Below are positions 10,645 through 19,013 of a DNA stretch of 64,000 nucleotides, piece after piece. Each line of letters starts with the position of its first letter. Positions within the stretch are counted from its first letter, which is position 1. The DNA comes from Candidatus Polarisedimenticolaceae bacterium. GTDB taxonomy: Bacteria; Acidobacteriota; Polarisedimenticolia; Polarisedimenticolales; DASRJG01. The notes below the pieces were generated by a model. The model was not told the origin of the DNA. It did not search any database and was given only the letters and a program-made list of their open reading frames with translations. Location of the stretch: NCBI GenBank assembly GCA_036275915.1, contig DASUCV010000018.1:186001-250000 (forward strand). Reading direction: 5' to 3'. Both the position numbers and the translations under genes were made by a program.

Positions 10645-11805
10645 ATGCCCGACGTACGGCGGTTCTACGACGCCCCGCACCTCGACCGGCTGACGACGCG
10701 CGTCGTTGCGGCGGGGACAGCGGACGGACGTCCGTTCGTCCGGCTCGACGAGACGATCTTCTACCCCGAGGGTGGCGGGCAGCCCGCCGACCATGGCCGC
10801 ATCGGCGAGGCCGCGGTCGTCGACGTGATCGCGCGCGGCGGCGAGGTCTTGCACTTCCTCGACCGTCCGCTCGGCGAGGGCGAGGCCGGCACCGTGCTCG
10901 ACACGGTGCGGCGCTTCGATCACTGCCAGCAGCACACGGCGCAGCATCTCCTCTCGGCGATCCTCCTCGACCGCCACGGTCTGCCGACGACCTCGTTCCA
11001 CCTGGGCGCCGCGTACACGGCGATCGAGGTCGCGGGCGCCGTTCCGATCGGCGCGCTCCGGACGTTCGAGCGGGAGGTCAACCTCCCCATCCGCGAGGGA
11101 CGCCGCGTCACGACACGCTGGGTCGAGCCCGAAGCCCTTGCCACGCTCCCGGTGCGCTCGCGTGGACTTCCCGACGGACATCGGGGCGCGGTGCGGCTCG
11201 TCGAGATCGAGGGGCTCGACCTCAACACCTGCGGCGGTACCCACGTGGACCATCTCGGCGAGATCCAGGCAATCGAGCTGCTGGACGCCGAGCCCGCGCG
11301 CGGCGGCACGCGCCTTCGCTTCCTCGCGGGGGAGCGGGTGTTCGCGAGCCTGGAGCGGCGGCGCGCCCTCGAAGCGGCGCTCAAGGAGCGCATCGGGACG
11401 GCGCCCGCTGAGTTCGTGAGCGTGCTCGACGGATGGGAGGCCGAGCGCCGCCGGCTCGACCGGCGCGTCCGGGAAGTCGGGGAGCAACTCGCCGACGCCG
11501 TCGCCGCGCAGATCGCCGGAGCGGCCGGCCCGTACCTCTGCGCCGTGCGTCCCGGGGCCACGCCGGACGAGCTGCGGAGCCTCGCCGCGGCGGTCGTGCG
11601 GCTGCGGCCCGACGCGGTCGCCGTCCTCGCCGGGGAGGGCTGCTTCCTCGTCCAGGCAGGAGCGGACGGACCGGGCGATGTCGCCGCAACGGGCGCGCGT
11701 GTGCGCGACCTCCTCGGCGCGAAGGGCGGCGGCCGTGGAAAGACTTTTCAAGGGAAGGGTGGCACGCAGCCCAGCCTCGACGATCTGATCGAGGCTACGG
11801 AATGA
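10645..11805 (+). CDS. Alanyl-tRNA editing protein (AlaX, long form)
   Basis: A 386-residue free-standing AlaX protein, ATG at 10645. The N-terminal beta-barrel has FYPEGGGQPADHGRI (about 43-57), as in the AlaRS second additional domain. The editing core carries the zinc ligands H97 and H101 in HTAQHLLS, and C196 and H200 in CGGTH. A C-terminal DHHA1-like part ends in LLGAKGGGRGKTFQGKG (about 353-369). AlaX hydrolyses Ser-tRNA(Ala) or Gly-tRNA(Ala) made in error by AlaRS. It is unrelated in function to the carboxylase genes before it and only 5 bases from them, so it is probably cotranscribed. Confidence 0.9.
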   Translation: MPDVRRFYDAPHLDRLTTRVVAAGTADGRPFVRLDETIFYPEGGGQPADHGRIGEAAVVDVIARGGEVLHFLDRPLGEGEAGTVLDTVRRFDHCQQHTAQHLLSAILLDRHGLPTTSFHLGAAYTAIEVAGAVPIGALRTFEREVNLPIREGRRVTTRWVEPEALATLPVRSRGLPDGHRGAVRLVEIEGLDLNTCGGTHVDHLGEIQAIELLDAEPARGGTRLRFLAGERVFASLERRRALEAALKERIGTAPAEFVSVLDGWEAERRRLDRRVREVGEQLADAVAAQIAGAAGPYLCAVRPGATPDELRSLAAAVVRLRPDAVAVLAGEGCFLVQAGADGPGDVAATGARVRDLLGAKGGGRGKTFQGKGGTQPSLDDLIEATE

Positions 11806-12818
11806 GCGAGCTCCAGGCGAAGCCGCCCAAAGATCCGTTCCTCCGGTTCCTCGGCGGATGCGCGCTCGTCGCCGGAGGTGTCCTCCTCCTCGTGATGATC
11901 GCCGCGATCGCGATCGGCTGGCGCCTGACGCGCGACGTCGCGCCCGGCCGTCCCGTGGAAGCGTTCCTGTCCGGCGATGAGACCCGCTACTGGTGCCTCG
12001 ATCTCAAAGCCGACGACCCGGGCATCGCCGCATTCGTCCAGAACGTGCAGCGCGCATCGGAGGAGATGCGCGAGGAGACGCTCGAGCATTCGCCGCTGCG
12101 CCTCCTTCCCTTCCGCCCGCGAGGGAACCGGATCGACGAACTCCTGCCGATCAAGCTCGAGCTGGCGCAGTCCGACGAAGGCTGGGTCGGCCGCGCGACC
12201 TTCTCGAAGCAGATTTTCCGGATCCGCGCCGCGGTCAAGCTCATCCGCTTCGTCATCGGGCGCGATCCGGCGGCACCGGCGGGACCCGACGGTATCCCGT
12301 TCGCGAGCTTTGGCGACAAGAGAACGGGGAAGCGGGTCGCGATGACGATGGTCGGGAACCGCTTGCTCGTGGCGAGCGCGCCGTCACGCCTTTCGAAGGC
12401 GCTCGCGACCGACCGGGCCGACGGCGCGGCGGTCGATCCGAAGGTTGCGGCGCTCCACACGTCGATCCGCCAGGACGGCGAGGACGGCTGGGCGTTCGCG
12501 CCGGGACCGTCGGTGGCGTCGTTCGACGTCACGGACGGCGACGCACTCAGGTTCCGCGTCGTCACGGTGCAGGATGCGGCGATGACCGCCGACGAGGCGC
12601 GCGCGCTCGCGCATCGCTGGATTCCTCTGGTCGAGGACGACGCAATCGAGCTCGATTCCGGGACGCCGAGCCGCCGCCCGGATGGGATGTGGCTCGTCGA
12701 GGGGCGGATCGTCAAGCTGTCCGAGCGCGTGCGCAGGGTGCTCCTGCACGCTACGGAGCGCGACGCGTCAGGATCACCTTCTGCCACCCCGACCCCGCCA
12801 TCTCCCCCGCGGCCGTGA
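11802..12818 (+). CDS. Membrane-anchored protein of unknown function
   Basis: A 338-residue protein, ATG at 11802 overlapping the AlaX stop (ATGA). A short cytoplasmic N terminus precedes one membrane segment at about residues 16-40 (LGGCALVAGGVLLLVMIAAIAIGW), then a periplasmic domain of about 270 residues with no motif I recognise. Scattered repeats of the type FASFGDK and ASFDVTDGD hint at a beta-rich fold. The last 25 residues are Ser/Pro/Thr-rich low complexity, and this part overlaps the 3' end of the convergent lipoprotein gene by 68 bases. The reading frame and codon bias match its neighbours. Function unknown. Confidence 0.7.
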   Translation: MSELQAKPPKDPFLRFLGGCALVAGGVLLLVMIAAIAIGWRLTRDVAPGRPVEAFLSGDETRYWCLDLKADDPGIAAFVQNVQRASEEMREETLEHSPLRLLPFRPRGNRIDELLPIKLELAQSDEGWVGRATFSKQIFRIRAAVKLIRFVIGRDPAAPAGPDGIPFASFGDKRTGKRVAMTMVGNRLLVASAPSRLSKALATDRADGAAVDPKVAALHTSIRQDGEDGWAFAPGPSVASFDVTDGDALRFRVVTVQDAAMTADEARALAHRWIPLVEDDAIELDSGTPSRRPDGMWLVEGRIVKLSERVRRVLLHATERDASGSPSATPTPPSPPRP

Positions 12819-13347
12819 GGTCGCCGAAGCGATACTCCCGCGGTGCCGACGCATGGAGGAACCCCCAGCCCTCCTCATTGAGGCAGCAAGGGGGAATGCG
12901 CGTCCCATAGGTGGCGAAGTGCGCGCGCGGATAGCCGAGCGCGACGTTGTAGCCGGTCCGCGTGACCGGTCCGTTCCGCCCCGAGAGCCAGTAGGGGTGG
13001 ACGTGCGCGCCGCAGAGCAAGAGAACGTTCTCGCGCGCATGGGGAAAGGCCGGGCCCGACGTCCGGTTCTTCGGGACGAAGACGTCGCCGTGGCCGTCGT
13101 CGTGCAGGATCCAGCCGACATGGCCGGTCAGGAAGTGGTCGAGGTCGTAGTTCGCCTCGTGGGTGAGACACCAGATCCGCTCGCAGGCGTTGTACGGACC
13201 GTCGGGAGCGCGCGCGGGGGCGCTGCGCTCGACGACTGCGGGTGGGGGCGCGGCGGGAGTCACCGGAGCGGAGCCTCCGCCGCAGGCAGCCACCAGCGCG
13301 ACGGCGATCATGAGAGCGGCGTGGACGCGGTAGGTCACGTCGCGCAA
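12751..13347 (-). CDS. Predicted lipoprotein, His/Cys-rich, unknown function
   Basis: A 198-residue exported protein. The N terminus has a basic start and a hydrophobic core ending in the lipobox LVAAC (Cys at about 22), then a Gly/Pro/Ala linker. The mature part is rich in His and Cys: WCLTHEANYDLDHFLTGHVGWI (about 59-80), a DDGHGDVFVP segment, LLLCGAHVHPYWLSG (about 109-123) and a Cys pair (PPCCLNE). This pattern would suit metal or heme binding, but I recognise no family. A TTG at 13347 has AGGA 6 bases upstream; a GTG at 13338 is the alternative start. It converges on and overlaps the preceding gene by 68 bases and diverges from ackA. Confidence 0.6.
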   Translation of the reverse strand: MRDVTYRVHAALMIAVALVAACGGGSAPVTPAAPPPAVVERSAPARAPDGPYNACERIWCLTHEANYDLDHFLTGHVGWILHDDGHGDVFVPKNRTSGPAFPHARENVLLLCGAHVHPYWLSGRNGPVTRTGYNVALGYPRAHFATYGTRIPPCCLNEEGWGFLHASAPREYRFGDLTAAGEMAGSGWQKVILTRRAP

Positions 13348-13378
13348 TATGGGTCCTCATTTCTCCGGGGGCAAAGCC

Positions 13379-14623
13379 ATGAACGTCCTCGTCCTGAACT
13401 GCGGCTCGTCGTCGGTCAAGTTCCAGATCCTGGCGACCGATCTCGACGCGATCGAGACAGGAGCCGACCGGCGTCTCGCGCGCGGGACGATCGAGCGCGT
13501 CGGCGGGCACGGCCTGATCACGCTCGAGGTCGCGGGAGGAGGCCGGACGGTCGAGGACGCGCCGATCCGCGATCACCGCGCCGCGGTCGATCGCATCCTG
13601 CGGTGGATCGTTTCGGAGGGCGCCGCGATCCCGGGCATCCGCTCGATCTCGAATCTCGACGCCGTCGGCCACCGCGTCGTGCACGGCGGCGAGCGGTTCC
13701 GTCGATCGGAGAAGATCGACGCCGCGGTCATCGAGGGGATCGAGGCGTGCATCGAGCTCGCGCCGCTCCACAATCCCGCCAACCTCAAGGGGATCCGCGC
13801 CGCGACCGAGCTGCTCGGCTCCGGCGTCCCGCAGGTCGCCGTTTTCGACACCGCCTTCCACGCGGAGATGCCGGAGACCTCGTACCTTTACGGGCTGCCG
13901 TACTCGCTCTACCGGCGCTACCGGATCCGCCGTTACGGGTTCCACGGGACGTCGCACCGCTACGTCGCCTACCGCTACCGGACGATGCAGGGGCTGGCCC
14001 GCGAGCAGGTGAACCTCATCACCCTCCACCTCGGCAACGGTTGCTCCGCCTGCGCGATCCGCGGCGGCGCCTCGGTCGACACCTCGATGGGGTTCACGCC
14101 GGTCGAAGGGCTGATCATGGGCACGCGGTCCGGCGATCTCGACCCGTCGATCCTCGACTTCCTCGCGCAGAAGGAGGGGATGGGCTTCCAGGAGATCGAC
14201 GCCCTGCTCAACAAGCAGTCGGGGCTCCTCGGGATCTCGGGGCTGACCGGCGACATGCGCGATCTCCTCGCCGAGGAGGCGGAGAATGGCGACCGGCGCG
14301 CGCGCCTCGCGATCGACCTCTTCTGCCTGCGCGTGCGGAAGTACATCGGGGCGTACTGGGCGTCGTACGGCGCGGACGCGGTCGTCTTCGCGGGAGGGAT
14401 CGGTGAGAATTCGGCACCGGTGCGCGAGCGCATCCTCTCCGGGCTCGAGCGGATCGGCATCGTGCTCGACCGTGAGGCGAATGCGAAGCTCCCGCAGGGC
14501 GAGGCGGGGCGGATCTCGACGGAAGGATCGTCGCTCGGGGCGTGGGTCATCCCGACCGACGAGGAGCTCCTGATCGCGCGGGACACGGTGCGCGTCGTGC
14601 GCGGAGCACCGCGCCGTTGGTGA
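13379..14623 (+). CDS. ackA: Acetate kinase
   Basis: A 414-residue ASKHA-family kinase starting at ATG 13379 behind a G-rich Shine-Dalgarno-like stretch. The N-terminal signature NVLVLNCGSSSVKFQI is at residues 2-17. VGHRVVHGGERF (about 97-108), FDTAFHAEMP (about 160-169), YGFHGTSHRYV (about 188-198), HLGNGCSACAIRGG (about 219-232) and FAGGIGENS (about 341-349) follow. It interconverts acetate + ATP and acetyl phosphate + ADP. No phosphotransacetylase gene is adjacent. It ends 3 bases before the convergent E1 dehydrogenase gene. Confidence 0.96.
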   Translation: MNVLVLNCGSSSVKFQILATDLDAIETGADRRLARGTIERVGGHGLITLEVAGGGRTVEDAPIRDHRAAVDRILRWIVSEGAAIPGIRSISNLDAVGHRVVHGGERFRRSEKIDAAVIEGIEACIELAPLHNPANLKGIRAATELLGSGVPQVAVFDTAFHAEMPETSYLYGLPYSLYRRYRIRRYGFHGTSHRYVAYRYRTMQGLAREQVNLITLHLGNGCSACAIRGGASVDTSMGFTPVEGLIMGTRSGDLDPSILDFLAQKEGMGFQEIDALLNKQSGLLGISGLTGDMRDLLAEEAENGDRRARLAIDLFCLRVRKYIGAYWASYGADAVVFAGGIGENSAPVRERILSGLERIGIVLDREANAKLPQGEAGRISTEGSSLGAWVIPTDEELLIARDTVRVVRGAPRRW

Positions 14624-14626
14624 CGG

Positions 14627-16729
14627 TCAGAACCGGACGAGATCGACTGCGGCCTTCAGGATGTCGTCGACCTGCGGCAGGATGAAGTCCTCGAGCTCGG
14701 GAGCGTAGGCGACGAAGGTGTCGGTCGCCGCGAGGCGGCGCACCGGACCGTCGAGTTCGGTGTAGTGCTCCTCGCCGATCCGTGCGGCCAGCTCCGCGCC
14801 GTAGCCCCACGAGAGCGAGTCTTCCGTGAGGACGAGGACCTTCGACGTCTTCTTGACCGAGCGGCCGATCGTCTCCCAGTCGACGGGGGAGAGCGAGCGG
14901 AGGTCGATCACCTCGATCGAGATCCCCTGCGCTTCCGCCTGCCGCGCAGCCTGGAGCGCGCGGTTCACGGTCGCGCCGTAAGTCACGACGGTGAGGTCGG
15001 TCCCTTCGCGGACGACCGAGGCGCTTCCGAACGGGATCATGTAGTCGGGCCCGGGGTAGACCCCCTTGTTGTAGGTCTGCCGGTAGAGATGCTTGTGCTC
15101 GAGGAAGAGCACGGGGTCGTCGCAGCGGATCGCGGTGCGAAGGAGACCGTTCGCTTCGAGCGCCGTGGCGGGACACACCACCCGCAGGCCGGGCTGCGCG
15201 GTGAAGAGCGCGGCGCCGGACTGGCTGTGGTAGATCGCGCCGCCCGTGATGTAGCCGCCGTAGGCGACCCGGATGACGAGGGGGCACGAGAAATCGTTCC
15301 CCGACCTCCAGCGCATCGTGACGAGCTCGTCCCGGATCTGCATGAACGCCGGCCAGATGTAGTCGAAGAACTGGATCTCCACGACCGGCTTGAGGCCTCG
15401 CAGGGCCATGCCGATCGCGCGCCCGACGATGTTCGCCTCGGCGAGCGGCGAGTTGAAGACGCGGTCGCTGCCGAACGCCTTCTGGAGCCCCCACGTGACC
15501 TTGAAGACCCCGCCCTTGCCCTTGACGTTGGGGAGCGCCGCCTCGCGCGACGCGTCGGCGACGTCCTCGCCGAAGACGACGATCCGGGAGTCGCGCGTCA
15601 TCTCATCCTTGAGGCAGGCGTTCAGGAGGTCGACCATCGTCGTCGGGTCGCCCGCCGGCGAAGGCGCGCTCGCGAACGCCGGAGCGGTCGGGTCGACCTT
15701 CGGCGACGTGACGTAGTCCAGGGCAGATTCGGGCCGCGGCCGCGGGGCGGCGAGCGCCGTCTCGACCGCGCGGGCGATCTCCTCGTCGAGCTGCGCGTTC
15801 ATCGCGTCGAGCACCTCGCGCTCGACGATCCCCTCGCGCACGAGGGTTTCGGCGAAGGTTTTCACCGGGTCGCGCTTGCTCTCCGCGTCGCGCTCGTCCT
15901 TCGTCTTGTACCAGGCTTCGTCGTCGGACAACGAGTGGCTGTACGGGCGGATGACGTGGGCATGGACGAGCGCCGGTCCGCGGCGTGCACGCGCATGCGC
16001 CGCTGCGGCGCGGTACGCCTCGACGGTCGCGAGCGGGTCGCAGCCGTCGACCTCGCGGAGGAGGAGATCGGGGAACGACTGCACGAGCTTCGAGATGCTG
16101 CCGCCCGGCGTGTTGACCTCGACCGGGACCGAGATCGCGTAGCCGTTGTCCTCGACGACATAGACGACCGGGAGCTTGCGGTTCGACGCCGTGCTGATCG
16201 ACTCCCAGAACTCGCCCTCGCTCGTGGTGCCGTCGCCGGTCGTCACGACGACGACCTCGTCGGCAGCGGCGGGCACACCCGCGTCACGGTGCTTCGCGGC
16301 GTAGAGCCCCGCTTCGGCCGCGCCGCAGGCCTGGAGGAACTGGGTTCCCGTCGGCGAGCTGGTGTTCGCGATGTGGAGGCGCGAGGAGGAGAAGTGCGAC
16401 GGCATCTGGCGCGCGCCGCTCTGCGGCTCGTTCTCGGCGCCGACGGCTTGGAGGAACATCTCGAGCGGGGTGATCCCGAGCGCAAGGGACGCCGCGCGGT
16501 CGCGGTAATAGAAGAAGAACCAGTCGTGCCCCGGCTTGAAGACCTGCCCCATCGCCGCGCCGACCGCCTCGTGACCGACGCCGTTGATCTGGAAGTAGAT
16601 CTTGTTCTGGCGCTTGAGCTGGATCTCCTTGTCGTCGATCTTCCGGGAGAGGAGGATCGTCCGGTACATCGACAGGAGCGCGTTCCTGTCCAAGCCGGCA
16701 AGGCTCGGCGATTCGGTCTTCTCGGCCAC
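14627..16729 (-). CDS. 2-oxoacid dehydrogenase E1, fused alpha and beta subunits
   Basis: A 700-residue single-chain E1 of the branched-chain/pyruvate type. The alpha part (about 1-345) has the TPP-binding motif [11 protein letters not shown] (165-175) with its partner Asn at about 195 (VEDNGYAIS) and the phosphorylation-loop region ending YSHSLSDDE. An Ala/Pro linker of about 25 residues leads into the beta part (about 365-700), with [36 protein letters not shown] and [10 protein letters not shown]. It decarboxylates a 2-oxoacid and passes the acyl group to a lipoylated E2. No E2 or E3 gene is in the window, so the complex is encoded elsewhere. It follows the PQQ-like gene by 3 bases. Confidence 0.92.
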   Translation of the reverse strand: MAEKTESPSLAGLDRNALLSMYRTILLSRKIDDKEIQLKRQNKIYFQINGVGHEAVGAAMGQVFKPGHDWFFFYYRDRAASLALGITPLEMFLQAVGAENEPQSGARQMPSHFSSSRLHIANTSSPTGTQFLQACGAAEAGLYAAKHRDAGVPAAADEVVVVTTGDGTTSEGEFWESISTASNRKLPVVYVVEDNGYAISVPVEVNTPGGSISKLVQSFPDLLLREVDGCDPLATVEAYRAAAAHARARRGPALVHAHVIRPYSHSLSDDEAWYKTKDERDAESKRDPVKTFAETLVREGIVEREVLDAMNAQLDEEIARAVETALAAPRPRPESALDYVTSPKVDPTAPAFASAPSPAGDPTTMVDLLNACLKDEMTRDSRIVVFGEDVADASREAALPNVKGKGGVFKVTWGLQKAFGSDRVFNSPLAEANIVGRAIGMALRGLKPVVEIQFFDYIWPAFMQIRDELVTMRWRSGNDFSCPLVIRVAYGGYITGGAIYHSQSGAALFTAQPGLRVVCPATALEANGLLRTAIRCDDPVLFLEHKHLYRQTYNKGVYPGPDYMIPFGSASVVREGTDLTVVTYGATVNRALQAARQAEAQGISIEVIDLRSLSPVDWETIGRSVKKTSKVLVLTEDSLSWGYGAELAARIGEEHYTELDGPVRRLAATDTFVAYAPELEDFILPQVDDILKAAVDLVRF

Positions 16730-16732
16730 GAC

Positions 16733-17650
16733 TCACCTCCCGGACGACGCTTGGGGCTTGGGGGAGGGGCCATTATAGGGCACGGGCGTCGCGGGCTTCG
16801 CCTTGGAGGGCGTCAGCCGGAGCAGCACGAGCGCGGCTTCCTTGTCCTCGTATCCCTTGCGGGCGAGCGCGATCCGGTCCCCGGGGACGACGAGGGCGGG
16901 GGACGCGAACCTGCGTGGGGCCGGGAGGTCGAAGACGGCGACGCGCGTCCCGTCGTAGGCGTCGAGCGCGATGACCGACGCTCCGTCATCCGGAACCACG
17001 AGCAGGATCTCGCCCTCGACCCCGCGGTCGCCGGCGGCGTGCTTCGGGTCCGGCGGAAGGGTCGGCCAGCGGGAGATGGGACGGCTGATGCGATCTCCCA
17101 CGTCCTGGGCCCACAGGCGGTGGCCGTTCGAGGCACGCACGCAGGTGACGAGGTCATCGAGACCCGCGTAGCAGAGGCGCGGACCGACGAGCACCGGCGG
17201 CGCCAGGAAGGCGTTGGGGGCCACGATCTTCCATCGGCGGACCCATCGCTTCCTGGCCTTCGACCACGACTGCGCCTCGACGATCCCCTCGAGCGTCGAC
17301 CGGTACCGGCGCTTGCCTCCGGGATCGACGATCCACTCCGACGGTGCGGGGACCGCGGAGGTGTCGACGCGAGGCTCCGCATCGAGCTCCGCTTTCACGC
17401 GCGCGACCCCGGAGGCGACCGGGATCGCGACCTCGTCGCCGGCGAGGTACGCCGGCGCCTCGCCGAGAGGTCCCGGAAGCGCGATCTCGCCGAGCGGCTC
17501 GAAGGTGTAGCGCGGCGCGGGGCCGTGCCGCTCGGGAAGCGCCGGAGGGTAGTTGTTCGGCTCGACCTGCTGGCCGGCCGGGGAGCCGTACTGAGCGAAG
17601 GCGGCGAGGGGCGCTAGGACGGCGATCATCCACACGATCACGCGGCTCAC
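16733..17650 (-). CDS. Exported PQQ/beta-propeller-like protein
   Basis: A 305-residue protein from GTG 17650. It begins with a cleavable-looking signal peptide (VIVWMIAVLAPLAAFAQ) and continues as repeated beta-rich segments, including VTCVRASNGHRLWAQDVGD (about 174-192) and VIALDAYDGTRVAVFDLP (about 228-245), which resemble PQQ/BamB-type propeller blades. There are too few blades for a full propeller by eye. The C terminus is Pro/Ser-rich. A periplasmic or outer-membrane-associated binding role is plausible. It lies upstream of the fused E1 gene with a 3-base gap, though the two have no obvious functional link. A -10 element 7 bases before the start suggests a leaderless mRNA. Confidence 0.7.
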   Translation of the reverse strand: MSRVIVWMIAVLAPLAAFAQYGSPAGQQVEPNNYPPALPERHGPAPRYTFEPLGEIALPGPLGEAPAYLAGDEVAIPVASGVARVKAELDAEPRVDTSAVPAPSEWIVDPGGKRRYRSTLEGIVEAQSWSKARKRWVRRWKIVAPNAFLAPPVLVGPRLCYAGLDDLVTCVRASNGHRLWAQDVGDRISRPISRWPTLPPDPKHAAGDRGVEGEILLVVPDDGASVIALDAYDGTRVAVFDLPAPRRFASPALVVPGDRIALARKGYEDKEAALVLLRLTPSKAKPATPVPYNGPSPKPQASSGR

Positions 17651-17657
17651 GTGATCG

Positions 17658-17666
17658 ACGATACCA
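17658..17666 (-). promoter_or_regulatory. Extended -10 promoter for the propeller-like gene
   Basis: On the minus strand TGG-TATCGT (17666-17658) ends 7 bases before the GTG at 17650. The layout is the same as for the aminotransferase promoter, including the TGG. It predicts a transcript starting at the start codon. Confidence 0.45.
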
Positions 17667-17735
17667 TGCGCGCCGCTCGACGCTCGGCGCCGTCCTGTGT
17701 TACAAACCGGCCTTTCCCCGGGAGCTTTTCTCAAC

Positions 17736-19013
17736 GTGGCCCTTCGCTATCAGGCCCTGCGCGGCACGCACGACATCCTTCCGGAGGAGATCGGCGCGTG
17801 GCAGCGGCTCGAGTCGGCGACACGCGAGGTCTTCGCGCGTTACGGCTTCCGTGAGATCCGCACGCCGGTCCTCGAGGCGACGGAGCTCTTCGCGCGCTCG
17901 GTCGGGGCCTCGACCGACATCGTCCGTAAGGAGATGTACACCTTCGCGGCCGGCGACGAGTCGGTGACGATGCGCCCGGAGAACACCGCGCCCGTCGTTC
18001 GCGCCTTCGTCGAGCACGCGCGACACCGCACCGTCGCGGCGGGCTATCCCGAGCGCCTCTACTACCTGGGTCCGATGTTCCGGTACGAGCGCCCGCAGAA
18101 GGGGCGCCAGCGGCAGTTCCACCAGATCGGCGCCGAGGTGCTCGGCGCCGCGGAGCCCGCCGTCGACGCCGAGACGATCGATATGATCGTGACCCTGCTC
18201 GACGCGGTGGGCGTGCGCGAGCGCGAGCTCCGGCTGAACTCCGTGGGCGATACGGCGACTCGCGCGCGCTACCGCGAGCTGCTCACCGCCTGGCTCGCGC
18301 CGCACCTCCCCACGATGTGCGACGACTGCCGGCGCCGCGCGGTCGAGAACCCGCTCCGGGTCTTCGACTGCAAGGTCGACGCCGACCGCAAGCGCCTCGA
18401 GGAGGCGCCGCGCGTCGTCGACCACCTCTCCGAGGAGAGCGCCGCGCACTTCGCCGCGGTGCGTCGGAGCCTCGACGCGTACGGCATCGCGTACGTCGTC
18501 GACCCCCGGCTCGTCCGCGGGCTCGACTACTACGAGCGGACCGTCTTCGAGATCGTCTCCGGGGCGCTCGGCGCGCAGAACGCGCTCGTCGGCGGAGGAC
18601 GATACGACGGTCTGGTCGAGGAGATCGGTGGGCCGAGCGTGCCCGGGTTCGGCTTTGCCGCCGGGATGGAGCGCATCGTCATGACGATGTCCGAGGAGGC
18701 GCGCGCGTCCGATGTTCCCGACGTCGCGCTCGTCGCGCTCGGCGACGCAGGGTTCGAAGCGATTCCCGCGCTCGCGCAGGAGCTCCGTCGCACCGGCCTC
18801 TCGGTCGTCGCGCCGGTGGCGCCGCGGCCCCTCGGCGCGCAGATGAAGCGCGCGGAGCGCGTCGGCGCGCGGTTCGCCCTCTTCGTCGGGGAGGGCGAGA
18901 TCGCACGCGGGAGCTACGGCTTGAAGGACCTGAGGACCGGTGAGCAGAAGGACGTCGCCCGCGCCGAGCTCGCCGGCGCCATCCGGGACGGGAGGATCGC
19001 GCATGGCCGCTGA
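17736..19013 (+). CDS. hisS: Histidyl-tRNA synthetase
   Basis: A 425-residue class II aminoacyl-tRNA synthetase. The GTG at 17736 gives the expected short N terminus (ALRYQALRGTHDILP). Motif 1 region LEATELFARSVG (about 46-57), motif 2 YLGPMFRYERPQKGRQRQFHQIG (residues about 110-132, with the histidine-binding Arg), the HisA motif LVRGLDYYERTVFE (about 257-270) and motif 3 GFGFAAGMERI are all present, followed by the anticodon-binding domain. It charges tRNA(His). It overlaps aspS by 11 bases, a pairing seen in many bacteria. Confidence 0.97.
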   Translation: MALRYQALRGTHDILPEEIGAWQRLESATREVFARYGFREIRTPVLEATELFARSVGASTDIVRKEMYTFAAGDESVTMRPENTAPVVRAFVEHARHRTVAAGYPERLYYLGPMFRYERPQKGRQRQFHQIGAEVLGAAEPAVDAETIDMIVTLLDAVGVRERELRLNSVGDTATRARYRELLTAWLAPHLPTMCDDCRRRAVENPLRVFDCKVDADRKRLEEAPRVVDHLSEESAAHFAAVRRSLDAYGIAYVVDPRLVRGLDYYERTVFEIVSGALGAQNALVGGGRYDGLVEEIGGPSVPGFGFAAGMERIVMTMSEEARASDVPDVALVALGDAGFEAIPALAQELRRTGLSVVAPVAPRPLGAQMKRAERVGARFALFVGEGEIARGSYGLKDLRTGEQKDVARAELAGAIRDGRIAHGR

